A stretch of DNA of 63,136 nucleotides from Flavobacterium gawalongense (GTDB taxonomy: Bacteria > Bacteroidota > Bacteroidia > Flavobacteriales > Flavobacteriaceae), in the NCBI RefSeq assembly GCF_007097265.1, contig NZ_VJZP01000025.1, forward strand, positions 1 through 63,136, in the 5' to 3' direction. The position numbers were made by a program, and so were the translations under genes. How positions within the stretch are numbered: the first letter of the stretch is position 1; every line of letters starts with the position of its first letter. The notes below the pieces were generated by a model. That model had not been told where the DNA came from. It saw only the letters and a list, made by a program, of their open reading frames with translations, and did no database searches. Positions 43,293 through 51,433 of the stretch are shown one piece after another.

Positions 43293-43910
43293 ATGAACAT
43301 TTCTATCATTGTAACTCAGGAAGAACATTATAAGTATTCGCAGGAAATATGCGATACTATTGAATCATCTGCCTTATTGAGAGGTACTGGGATTGCTAAA
43401 AGAACTCCTGAATACATCCAAAAAAAGATGGAAAGCAAAGATGCTGTCATTGCATTAGACAATGGCAAATTTGCTGGTTTTTGCTATATCGAAAGTTGGC
43501 AACACGGAAAGTTTGTCGCACATTCTGGGTTGATTGTACACCCTGATTACAGAAATTTAGGATTAGCCAAAAAAATCAAATCAAAAGTATTTGATTATTC
43601 ATTAGAAAAATATCCAGATGCTAAAGTATTTGGAATCACTACTGGTTTGGCTGTAATGAAAATCAATTCAGATTTGGGATACAAACCTGTTCCTTTTTCA
43701 GAACTTACAAGCGATCCAAGTTTTTGGAAAGGATGCCAAACGTGCACCAATTACGAAATCCTAAAAAGTAAAGACAACAAAATGTGTTTGTGTACCGGAA
43801 TGCTTTATGATCCAAAAGAAAAACCTAAAGATCCGCCTAAACATCCGTTTAATGTCAGAGTGTTAAATAGATTAAAATCAATTAAAGAAGCCCTATTTTT
43901 AAAAAAATAA
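43293..43910 (+). CDS. GNAT acyltransferase at the head of the arginine cluster (N-acylglutamate synthase candidate)
   Basis: A 205-aa GNAT protein with an acyl-CoA loop in HPDYRNLGLAKKIKSKVFDYS (about residues 88-108), and an unusual C-terminal cysteine cluster (KGCQTCTNYE, NKMCLCTGML, about 149-174) that could bind metal. Bacteroidota lack classical argA and argJ, and this gene type regularly leads their arginine clusters, so it may make N-acetyl- or N-succinylglutamate. That role is inferred. The start is the ATG 43293. Confidence 0.78.
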   Translation: MNISIIVTQEEHYKYSQEICDTIESSALLRGTGIAKRTPEYIQKKMESKDAVIALDNGKFAGFCYIESWQHGKFVAHSGLIVHPDYRNLGLAKKIKSKVFDYSLEKYPDAKVFGITTGLAVMKINSDLGYKPVPFSELTSDPSFWKGCQTCTNYEILKSKDNKMCLCTGMLYDPKEKPKDPPKHPFNVRVLNRLKSIKEALFLKK

Positions 43911-43914
43911 TCCC

Positions 43915-44040
43915 CAACCCCACCGCGGCGGGGAGTTCGGAAAAAACTAGAAAAAGAATCAATTTAAAAAAAGAAATATAAATTAAAACACACCCTTTGC
44001 GTAATGCCTCCCCCTCCTTCGGAGGGGGCTGGAGGAGGAA
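43915..44040. repeat. GC-rich palindromic intergenic repeat before argG
   Basis: CCCCACCGCGGCGGGGAG near 43918 and CCCCCTCCTTCGGAGGGGG (about 44010-44028) are C/G-rich palindromes, followed by CTGGAGGAGG. They stand out against AT-rich surroundings and recur before argD (46219-46340). This places GGAGGAGG about 14 nt before the argG ATG, resembling a Shine-Dalgarno sequence. Confidence 0.7.
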
Positions 44041-44053
44041 AAAACTAAATATC

Positions 44054-45247
44054 ATGAAAAAAGTTGTATTAGCTTATAGTGGAGGATTAGATACCTCATA
44101 TTGTTTGAAATATTTAAAAAACAAACATGGATACGAAGTACATACTGTACTAATTAACACAGGTGGATTTGATGAAGCTGAACTATCCGCTATTGAAGAA
44201 AGAGCCTACGAATTAGGAAGTGCACAACATGCAAATCTTACTATCGTTGATAAATATTATGATAAAGCCATTAAATATTTGATTTATGGAAATGTATTAA
44301 AAAATAATACGTATCCTCTATCTGTGAGTGCTGAGCGTGTTTTTCAAGCTATGGAAGCTATTAAATATGCCAAAAAAGTAGGTGCAAACGCAATCGCCCA
44401 CGGAAGTACCGGTGCAGGAAATGACCAAATCCGTTTTGATCTAATTTTTCAAACCATTGCTCCCGAAATTGAGATTATCACACCTATTAGAGATTTGAAA
44501 TTATCAAGACAAGAAGAAGTAGCCTATTTACAAGCGAATGGCGTAGAATATTCTTGGGAAAAAGCACAATACTCCATCAATAAAGGATTGTGGGGAACTA
44601 GTGTTGGAGGAAAAGAAACATTGACTTCAAACCTTCCACTTCCAAGCGAAGCTTATCCTTCACAATTGCAAAAAGAAGGCGAAGAAAAAGTGACTTTGCA
44701 TTTTAAAAAAGGGGAATTGGTTGGAATCAACAATAAAATGAACACTCCGGTAAAAAACATTGTTACTCTTGAAAAATTAGCCAGTGCTTATGCAATTGGT
44801 AGAGATATTCATGTTGGTGACACGATAATCGGAATTAAAGGAAGAGTTGGTTTTGAAGCCGCTGCTCCTTTAATTATCATCAAAGCACACCATTTATTAG
44901 AGAAACATACGCTTGGAAAATGGCAACAATACTGGAAAGAACAACTAGGAAACTGGTATGGAATGTTATTTCATGAAGGTCAATTTCTTGATCCTGTGAT
45001 GAGAAACATCGAAACTTTCCTGGAAGACACTCAAAAAACGGTAAATGGAACGGTAACAGTTTCTTTGAAACCATATCACTTTTCGCTTGATGGAATTGAA
45101 TCTGAAAATGATTTAATGAACACTGGATTTGGTCAATACGGAGAAATGAACAACGCTTGGACATCAGACGATGCCAAAGGATTTATTAAAATTCTAGGAA
45201 ATGCCCAAAACATATTTTCATCTGTAAACCATCTTGATTATGATTAA
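44054..45247 (+). CDS. argG: Argininosuccinate synthase
   Basis: A 397-aa enzyme joining citrulline and aspartate with ATP. The ATP-pyrophosphatase motif AYSGGLDTS is at residues 7-15, with AHGSTGAGNDQIRFD (about 116-130) and SVSAERVFQA. The start is the ATG 44054; the longer frame from 43997 translates a repeat (RNASPSFGGGWRRK) and is artefactual. The stop overlaps argC by 8 nt. Confidence 0.95.
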   Translation: MKKVVLAYSGGLDTSYCLKYLKNKHGYEVHTVLINTGGFDEAELSAIEERAYELGSAQHANLTIVDKYYDKAIKYLIYGNVLKNNTYPLSVSAERVFQAMEAIKYAKKVGANAIAHGSTGAGNDQIRFDLIFQTIAPEIEIITPIRDLKLSRQEEVAYLQANGVEYSWEKAQYSINKGLWGTSVGGKETLTSNLPLPSEAYPSQLQKEGEEKVTLHFKKGELVGINNKMNTPVKNIVTLEKLASAYAIGRDIHVGDTIIGIKGRVGFEAAAPLIIIKAHHLLEKHTLGKWQQYWKEQLGNWYGMLFHEGQFLDPVMRNIETFLEDTQKTVNGTVTVSLKPYHFSLDGIESENDLMNTGFGQYGEMNNAWTSDDAKGFIKILGNAQNIFSSVNHLDYD

Positions 45248-46217
45248 TGTTGGAATAATTGGCGGTTCGGGTTACACTGCGGGGGAACTCATCAGAATAT
45301 TGATGTATCATCCTAATGCAACGATTGATTTTGTGTACAGTACTACCAATGCTGGAAAACCACTATCGGTTGCGCATCATGATTTGATGGGCGATATCGA
45401 AATGAATTTTACTGATACCGTGAATCCGAATGTGAATGTTGTTTTCTTGTGTTTAGGTCATGGTAAATCGAAATCATTTTTAGAGCAAAATCAATTTGCA
45501 AGTCATACCAAAATTATCGATTTAGGAAATGATTTTAGATTGATCAAAGACAAAGATTTTAATAGTAAAACTTTCGTTTACGGACTACCTGAATTGAACA
45601 AAGCAGTTATCAAAAACGCACAATTTATAGCTAATCCAGGTTGTTTTGCGACAGCGATTCAATTGGCATTATTGCCATTGGCTAAAAACGAAATGCTTAC
45701 TACTGACGTTCATATCAATGCCACAACCGGAAGCACGGGAGCCGGAGTTACGCCTTCGGAAACGACGCATTTTAGTTGGAGATCGAATAATATGTCGCAT
45801 TATAAAGCTTTTGAACACCAACATTTGGGTGAAATAAACCAAAGTGTAAACCAATTACAATCGAATTATAAAGACGAATTGATTTTTGTACCAAACAGAG
45901 GTGATTTTGCGAGAGGCATTTTTGCAACATTATACACAACAATCGAAGAAAGTCTGGAAGATGTAGTTGCGAAATACGAAGCTTTTTACAAAGACCAACC
46001 TTTTGTAACTGTCACTACCACTGGAATCAACATGAAACAAGTGGTTCAAACGAACAAGTGTATTATTAGTTTAATGAAAAAAGGAAACCGGTTATTGATT
46101 ACTTCAGTAATTGATAATTTAACAAAAGGAGCCTCAGGACAAGCCATCCAAAACATGAATTTAATGTTTGGATTGGATGAAACCACAGGATTACATTTGA
46201 AACCAAGCGGATTTTAA
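45240..46217 (+). CDS. argC: N-acyl-gamma-glutamyl-phosphate reductase
   Basis: A 325-aa reductase. NAD(P) motif GIIGGSGYTAGELIRIL (about residues 5-21), catalytic Cys in NPGCFATAIQLA (Cys about 135), and HATTGSTGAGV-like segment. It reduces N-acylglutamyl phosphate in arginine synthesis. The start is the ATG 45240 (MINVGI); a TTG at 45234 is the alternative. It overlaps argG by 8 nt, so translation is coupled. Confidence 0.94.
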   Translation: MINVGIIGGSGYTAGELIRILMYHPNATIDFVYSTTNAGKPLSVAHHDLMGDIEMNFTDTVNPNVNVVFLCLGHGKSKSFLEQNQFASHTKIIDLGNDFRLIKDKDFNSKTFVYGLPELNKAVIKNAQFIANPGCFATAIQLALLPLAKNEMLTTDVHINATTGSTGAGVTPSETTHFSWRSNNMSHYKAFEHQHLGEINQSVNQLQSNYKDELIFVPNRGDFARGIFATLYTTIEESLEDVVAKYEAFYKDQPFVTVTTTGINMKQVVQTNKCIISLMKKGNRLLITSVIDNLTKGASGQAIQNMNLMFGLDETTGLHLKPSGF

Positions 46218-46218
46218 T

Positions 46219-46340
46219 CCCCTCCCCAACCCTCCCCGAAGGGAAGGGAGTTGAAATGCGAAAAATAGTATAAATATAGAAACAACACCCCCCGTTGTAA
46301 GTTTTTATTCCCCCTCCTTCGGAGGGGGTTAGGGGGAGGA
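46219..46340. repeat. GC-rich palindromic intergenic repeats between argC and argD
   Basis: CCCCTCCCCAACCCTCCCCGAAGGGAAGGGAG (46220-46251) contains a CTTCCCTTCGGGGAGG-type hairpin. CCCCCTCCTTCGGAGGGGGTTAGGGGGAGG (46311-46340) is a second palindrome that ends 6 nt before the argD ATG. The same type precedes argG. GC content is far above the neighbouring genes, so these are dispersed repeats rather than local sequence. Confidence 0.75.
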
Positions 46341-46345
46341 TTATT

Positions 46346-47512
46346 ATGAACTTATTTGACGTTTACCCATTATACAACATCACTCCTGTAAAAGCACTAG
46401 ATTGCACTATTACAGATGAAAAAGGAGTGGAATATTTAGATTTATATGGTGGTCATGGAGTAATTTCCATTGGACACACACAACCGGATTATGTTGCCAA
46501 ACTAAAGAATCAATTGGACAACATTGGTTTTTATTCCAATGCGATACAGAATCCATTGCAAGTAGAACTAGCAGCCAAATTAGGAAAACTTTCAGGATTG
46601 GAAGAGTACACGCTATTCTTATGCAGTTCTGGAGCTGAAGCCAATGAAAACGCTTTGAAATTAGCCTCTTTTCACAACAATAAAACAAGAGTAATTGCTT
46701 TTGATAATTCCTTTCACGGAAGAACCTCTGCAGCAGTTGCCGTTACTGATAACAAAAAAATTGTTGCGCCGATCAACGCACAGCAAATCGTTACTTTTTT
46801 ACCATTGAATAACATCCAATTGGTAGAAAACGAACTAAAAAAAGGAGATGTTTCTTCTGTTATTATCGAGGGAATTCAAGGCGTTGGCGGTTTAGACCAG
46901 GGAACGCCTGAATTTTTCCAGGCATTGGAAAAAATATGTGCAGCATACGATGTCGTTCTGATTTTAGACGAAGTGCAATCAGGGTACGGAAGAAGCGGAA
47001 AATTTTTCGCGCACCAGCATCATAATATTAAAGCTGATATTATTTCACTTGCTAAAGGAATGGGTAACGGATTTCCTATTGGCGGAATCTTGATTTCTCC
47101 AAAATTCACAGCCAGTTATGGTCTTTTAGGAACTACTTTTGGCGGAAACCACTTGGCCTGCGCTGCTGGAATTGCTGTTTTGGATGTGATCGAAAGCCAA
47201 AAATTAATGGATAACGTAAATGAGGTTTATGCCTATTTTTTAGAAGCAATCAAACAAGTTCCCGAAGTTATTAAAGTAAAAGGAAAAGGATTAATGCTCG
47301 GCGTAGAATTTAATTTTGACGTAAGTACGCTTCGTAAAAAAATGATTATTGACCAACACATTTTTACAGGAAATGCAAACAATAAAAATTTATTAAGAAT
47401 TCTTCCGCCATTGACAATCAAAAAGGAAGCGATCGATACCTTTATTATAGCTTTAAAAGAAACATTGAAAGAACTAAGCCTTAGCGAACAGGCGAAGCAA
47501 ATACATTCTTAA
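46346..47512 (+). CDS. argD: Acylornithine aminotransferase
   Basis: A 388-aa class III aminotransferase. LYGGHGVISIGHTQP (about residues 33-47), SSGAEANENALKLA (about 94-107), the FDNSFHGRT and DEVQSGYGRSGKFFA segments, and the PLP lysine in SLAKGMGNGFPIGG (about residue 234) are typical of acetyl-/succinylornithine aminotransferases. It converts N-acylglutamate semialdehyde to N-acylornithine. It is followed by proA after 2 nt, while a palindromic repeat lies right upstream. Confidence 0.92.
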   Translation: MNLFDVYPLYNITPVKALDCTITDEKGVEYLDLYGGHGVISIGHTQPDYVAKLKNQLDNIGFYSNAIQNPLQVELAAKLGKLSGLEEYTLFLCSSGAEANENALKLASFHNNKTRVIAFDNSFHGRTSAAVAVTDNKKIVAPINAQQIVTFLPLNNIQLVENELKKGDVSSVIIEGIQGVGGLDQGTPEFFQALEKICAAYDVVLILDEVQSGYGRSGKFFAHQHHNIKADIISLAKGMGNGFPIGGILISPKFTASYGLLGTTFGGNHLACAAGIAVLDVIESQKLMDNVNEVYAYFLEAIKQVPEVIKVKGKGLMLGVEFNFDVSTLRKKMIIDQHIFTGNANNKNLLRILPPLTIKKEAIDTFIIALKETLKELSLSEQAKQIHS

Positions 47513-47514
47513 TT

Positions 47515-48711
47515 ATGAATACGCTGCTACCAATAGAAAAACGAAATTCAGTTTTAAGCCGAATGGCAGAACTTCTTGAAGAAGAAAGAGCCAACCTTAA
47601 AACTGTAAATCAACAGGATTTAAATAATTATTCTGGGGATGATCTGGCCATGGAAAAACGTTTATTGGTTGATGATGCCAAAATTGACGGCATGATTTTA
47701 TCGATGCAGCAATTGGCAAGCCAGGAAGATCCTGTTGGAGTCGAACGATTCAATTTTGACCACGACAACGGAATGAAAGTCATCAACAAAACAGCGGCTT
47801 TTGGAACCATAATGATCATTTATGAATCCAGACCCGATGTTACTGTTGAAGCAGGCGGAATCGCTTTCAAATCCGGAAATAAAATTCTATTGAAAGGCGG
47901 AAAAGAATCCTTACAATCCAACCTGAAAATTGTGGAATTGTGGCATCAGGCTTTAAAAGAAAATAATATTGCTACAGCATGGGTGGAATACCTGAATTAC
48001 AATCGGGAAGAAACGCAGGCATTTTTGGAGAAACCAACACAGAAAGTAGATTTAATCGTTCCTCGTGGTGGTGAAAATCTAATTGCTTTTGTAAAAAAAC
48101 ACGCCACTTGTCCGGTGATTATAAGTGGAAGAGGAAATAATTTTGTTTATGTAAATGCTGAAGCCGATTTAGATCAGGCACTTGCTATAATAATCAACGG
48201 AAAGACCTCAAACATATCCGTTTGTAATGCTTTAGATAAAGTTTTAATTGATACAAATCTTAAAAATTGGGAAGCTTTTGCTGCAACTATAGTTCAGGAA
48301 TTACAACAAAGAAACGTAACCGTTTTAGGAGATGAAAAAATTTCCAGAGCAACAAATGTTCCTCAGATTGAATCCGATTTAATTTGGTACGAAGAGTTTT
48401 TAGATTATAAAATTGTTATTGGAACAACAAATTCGGATCAGGAAGCGATTGATAAAATAAATAAATATTGTGGAGGACATTCGGCTTCCATAATCACAAA
48501 AAATGATGCAATTGCCCAGGAATTCATGGAAAATGTAGATACCGCAGCCGTTTATCAAAATGCCTCTACCCGATTCACTGATGGAGGACAATTTGGCTTA
48601 GGTGGCGAATTGGCAATAAGCACGGACAAATTACACCAACGTGGACCAATTGGATTGCAACATTTAGTTACTAATAAGTGGTATATTTACGGAAATGGAC
48701 AAATCAGGTAA
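47515..48711 (+). CDS. proA: Glutamate-5-semialdehyde dehydrogenase (gamma-glutamyl phosphate reductase)
   Basis: A 398-aa aldehyde-dehydrogenase-fold enzyme of proline synthesis. FGTIMIIYESRPDVTVEAGGI (about residues 96-116) is the ProA signature. The catalytic Cys is in SNISVCNALDK (about 234-244). It reduces gamma-glutamyl phosphate. It begins two bases after the argD stop and overlaps proB by 17 nt. The order proA-proB is reversed from most bacteria and is inserted in the arginine cluster. Confidence 0.93.
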   Translation: MNTLLPIEKRNSVLSRMAELLEEERANLKTVNQQDLNNYSGDDLAMEKRLLVDDAKIDGMILSMQQLASQEDPVGVERFNFDHDNGMKVINKTAAFGTIMIIYESRPDVTVEAGGIAFKSGNKILLKGGKESLQSNLKIVELWHQALKENNIATAWVEYLNYNREETQAFLEKPTQKVDLIVPRGGENLIAFVKKHATCPVIISGRGNNFVYVNAEADLDQALAIIINGKTSNISVCNALDKVLIDTNLKNWEAFAATIVQELQQRNVTVLGDEKISRATNVPQIESDLIWYEEFLDYKIVIGTTNSDQEAIDKINKYCGGHSASIITKNDAIAQEFMENVDTAAVYQNASTRFTDGGQFGLGGELAISTDKLHQRGPIGLQHLVTNKWYIYGNGQIR

Positions 48712-49465
48712 AAAAAGAATTTTATTAAAGTTAGGAAGCAATACATTAACCAAAGAAACCAATCATATTTCGAGAGGAAAGATTGAAGATATTGGTATGC
48801 AAATCGCGGCACTGAAAGACGATTATGAATTTGTAATTGTCAGTTCCGGTGCCATTGCTGCGGCCAAACAATTTGTAAAACTGGAAAGTCAAGATAAAGA
48901 TGTTTTTGTTAAACAAGCGTTGGCTTCAATTGGCCAGCCTCATTTGATGCGGATTTATCATGAAAATTTCAGCGATTTAGGATTACTGATTTCACAATGT
49001 TTGCTTTCCTATTCTGATTTCGAAAAAGAGCAAGCCAAAGTAAATATCGTAAACACAATCAATGTGTTGGTCAAAAACAATTATATTCCTATCATCAATG
49101 AAAATGATACCGTGGCAACGGATGAGATTCAGTTTGGAGACAATGATAAATTAGCCGCTTTAACAGCCGTTTTATTAAATGTGGATATTCTGATCATTGC
49201 TACCAATACGAACGGGATTTATACCAAATCATCCATCAATGATGCAATTCCTGAAACCATTTCTTTGGTAACCGATTTAAAATTATTGGAAAAAGAGATT
49301 GGCGATTCTAAATCCTCGCACGGAACTGGTGGAATGCAATCTAAAATAGAAGCTTCGGCAATTGCCAAAGCTGCCAATATCGAAACCTGGATTATCAATG
49401 GCTTGGAAGACAACTTTATTTTGAAAGCTTTAAAAAACGAAATACCTTTTACTAAAATAATTTAA
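48695..49465 (+). CDS. proB: Glutamate 5-kinase (AAK domain only)
   Basis: A 256-aa amino-acid kinase. RILLKLGSNTLT, VSSGAIAA, INENDTVATDEIQFGDNDKLAA and GTGGMQSKIEAS mark gamma-glutamyl kinase. There is no C-terminal PUA domain, unlike E. coli ProB (367 aa); short forms are known in other phyla. The ATG lies inside proA (17-nt overlap). Confidence 0.92.
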   Translation: MDKSGKKRILLKLGSNTLTKETNHISRGKIEDIGMQIAALKDDYEFVIVSSGAIAAAKQFVKLESQDKDVFVKQALASIGQPHLMRIYHENFSDLGLLISQCLLSYSDFEKEQAKVNIVNTINVLVKNNYIPIINENDTVATDEIQFGDNDKLAALTAVLLNVDILIIATNTNGIYTKSSINDAIPETISLVTDLKLLEKEIGDSKSSHGTGGMQSKIEASAIAKAANIETWIINGLEDNFILKALKNEIPFTKII

Positions 49466-49503
49466 TTCGAATATTGGATTTTTAGATTGTTAGATTTTTG
49501 GAC

Positions 49504-49538
49504 AATTCATAATTCATAATTCATAATTCATAATTCAT
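49504..49538 (+). repeat. Heptanucleotide microsatellite, five AATTCAT units, before argF'
   Basis: Five perfect copies of AATTCAT lie in the 80-bp spacer between proB and the carbamoyltransferase, ending 7 nt before the ATG at 49546. Slippage would alter spacing upstream of the start. Confidence 0.85.
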
Positions 49539-49545
49539 AATTACA

Positions 49546-50493
49546 ATGAACTACATCTCTATACAAAACATCGATTCGCTCAACAAATGGGTGAAACAAG
49601 CATTAAAAATTAAGAAAAAACCACTTAAAAACAAAAAACTGGGTAAAAACAAAACCTTGGGAATGTTGTTTTTTAATTCCAGTTTAAGAACCCGTTTGAG
49701 TACACAAAAAGCGGCTTTGAATTTAGGAATGAACGTCATGGTAATGAATTTTACCAGCGAAGGTTGGACATTGGAGTTTGAAGACGGAGCTATCATGAAC
49801 TCTGGTGCTTCGGAACACATCAAAGAAGCGGCAGCAGTTGTTTCTCAATATTGCGATATTATTGCCATCAGAGCTTTTGCCGGACTTGCAGACAAAGAAA
49901 AAGACAATGCCGAAATCGTACTTTCCGGGTTTTTGAAATACGCTACTGTGCCAATTGTTAATATGGAAAGTGCCACAGGACATCCATTACAATCGCTAGC
50001 CGATGCGATTACTATGGCAGAACACAAAACGAAACACAGACCAAAAGTAGTTTTGACTTGGGCACCACATCCCAGAGCACTACCACAAGCTGTTCCCAAT
50101 TCCTTCGTGCAAATGATGCAATTGCAAGATGCAGATTTTGTCATTACGCATCCTGAAGGGTATGAATTGAATCCTGAAATCACAAAAGATTCCAAGATTG
50201 AATACGACCAGAATAAAGCTTTTGAAAACGCCGATTTTATTTATGCCAAAAACTGGAGCAATTATAACGATTATGGTCAAATTACTAATTCCGACCCAAA
50301 TTGGACTATAACTGCCGATAAAATGAAACTGACAAATAATGCTAAATTTATGCACTGTTTGCCTGTAAGACGTAATGTAATTGTTACTGATGAAGTAATC
50401 GACAGCGAAAATTCAATTGTTATCGAACAAGCCAATAATAGAACCTATGCAGCGCAATTAGTCTTGCAAAAAATATTGAAAAATGGAAAATAA
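49546..50493 (+). CDS. argF': N-succinylornithine/N-acetylornithine carbamoyltransferase
   Basis: A 315-aa aspartate/ornithine carbamoyltransferase fold protein. Carbamoyl-phosphate motif SLRTRLST (about residues 45-52), ATGHPLQSLAD (about 142-152), TWAPHPRALPQAVPNSF (about 168-184) and HCLPVRR (about 271-277). The last two resemble the Bacteroides N-succinylornithine enzyme. At the position reported to set specificity (Pro90 in B. fragilis succinyl enzyme, Glu92 in Xanthomonas acetyl enzyme), this has Ser89 in GASEHIKEA, so not the acetyl-type Glu. I favour N-succinylornithine. It overlaps argB by 11 nt. Confidence 0.9.
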   Translation: MNYISIQNIDSLNKWVKQALKIKKKPLKNKKLGKNKTLGMLFFNSSLRTRLSTQKAALNLGMNVMVMNFTSEGWTLEFEDGAIMNSGASEHIKEAAAVVSQYCDIIAIRAFAGLADKEKDNAEIVLSGFLKYATVPIVNMESATGHPLQSLADAITMAEHKTKHRPKVVLTWAPHPRALPQAVPNSFVQMMQLQDADFVITHPEGYELNPEITKDSKIEYDQNKAFENADFIYAKNWSNYNDYGQITNSDPNWTITADKMKLTNNAKFMHCLPVRRNVIVTDEVIDSENSIVIEQANNRTYAAQLVLQKILKNGK

Positions 50494-51268
50494 AAAACCG
50501 GTAACGATACTAAAAATTGGAGGAAATATTATTGATAACCCAACGGAATTATCACAGTTTTTATCTGATTTTTCTAAAATTGAAGGATATAAAATACTCG
50601 TTCATGGCGGAGGAAAATCAGCTACCAAAATGGCTGAAAGCATTGGTTTAGTTCCTCAAATGATTGACGGACGACGTATTACCGATGCTGCTATGCTTGA
50701 CGTAGTTGTGATGATTTATGCAGGTCAAATCAACAAAAGCATCGTTGCCCAATTACAAGCAAATTCCACAAATGCGATGGGTTTTTCTGGTGCTGATGGG
50801 AATTTAATCCAATCAGAAAAAAGAAACCACCCTACAATCAATTATGGTTTTGTGGGCGATGTGAAAAAAGTGAATACAAAATTATTGGAAACGTTACTTT
50901 CAAATGGTATAGTTCCAGTATTTTGTGCGATAACACACGATGGAAAAGGACAATTATTAAATACGAATGCGGATACTATTGCCAGTGAATTGGCGATTGC
51001 TTTATCGGAAGTTTTTGATGTAACTTTGAATTATTGCTTTGAAAAGCCTGGTGTTTTATATGATGCCGAAGACGATTCTTCAGTAATTTCAACCATAAAT
51101 CAAGAATTATATTCCAAATTAAAAGCCGAAAAAGCGATACATTCAGGCATGATTCCTAAATTAGACAACTGTTTCAATAGTTTGTCCAAGGGAGTTCAAA
51201 AAATAAAAATTGGTCATCATCGAATGTTGCAAGACAAGACGGCATTGTACACGAGTATAGAACTATAA
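50483..51268 (+). CDS. argB: N-acylglutamate kinase
   Basis: A 261-aa amino-acid kinase: ILKIGGNIID (about residues 8-17), VHGGGKSATKMAES (about 39-52), and LLNTNADTIASELAIAL (about 150-166) are ArgB signatures. It phosphorylates N-acetyl- or N-succinylglutamate, the second pathway step. Its ATG lies inside the end of argF' (11-nt overlap). Feedback inhibition by arginine cannot be told from the short N-terminus, which lacks the extra helix of arginine-sensitive forms. Confidence 0.92.
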   Translation: MENKKPVTILKIGGNIIDNPTELSQFLSDFSKIEGYKILVHGGGKSATKMAESIGLVPQMIDGRRITDAAMLDVVVMIYAGQINKSIVAQLQANSTNAMGFSGADGNLIQSEKRNHPTINYGFVGDVKKVNTKLLETLLSNGIVPVFCAITHDGKGQLLNTNADTIASELAIALSEVFDVTLNYCFEKPGVLYDAEDDSSVISTINQELYSKLKAEKAIHSGMIPKLDNCFNSLSKGVQKIKIGHHRMLQDKTALYTSIEL

Positions 51269-51433
51269 AAGTTAAACACGAATTTCACAAATTTACACGA
51301 ATTGAAAATTGCCACAAAGAAATTATCTCAAAAGAGACTTAAATAATTCATGTCTTTGTATTAAAAATAACTAAAAAATTTGTGCCTTTGTGGCTTCGTG
51401 GCAAAAAAATAGCGCCTTTGTGGCAAATAAAAT
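51269..51433. repeat. Repeat-like spacer between argB and argE
   Basis: AACACGAATTTCACAAATTTACACGAATT and GTGCCTTTGTGGCTTCGTGGCAAAAA, then GCGCCTTTGTGGCAAA. These palindrome-like and tandem GTGCCTTTGTGGC units look like a dispersed repeat. No gene. Confidence 0.55.

Noticed and set aside
43105..43296. Forward ORF of 63 aa before the GNAT gene
   Set aside because: It starts at TTG, is Ser/Phe-rich with no protein-like pattern, and is the opposite-strand shadow of the antisense remnant described at 43095-43292.
43997..44053. 19-residue N-terminal extension of ArgG
   Set aside because: It translates a GC-rich palindromic repeat (RNASPSFGGGW) and precedes the conserved start MKKVVLAYSGG.
49551..50355. 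Minus-strand ORFs opposite argF'
   Set aside because: They are shadows of a real gene with typical codon structure; no independent support.
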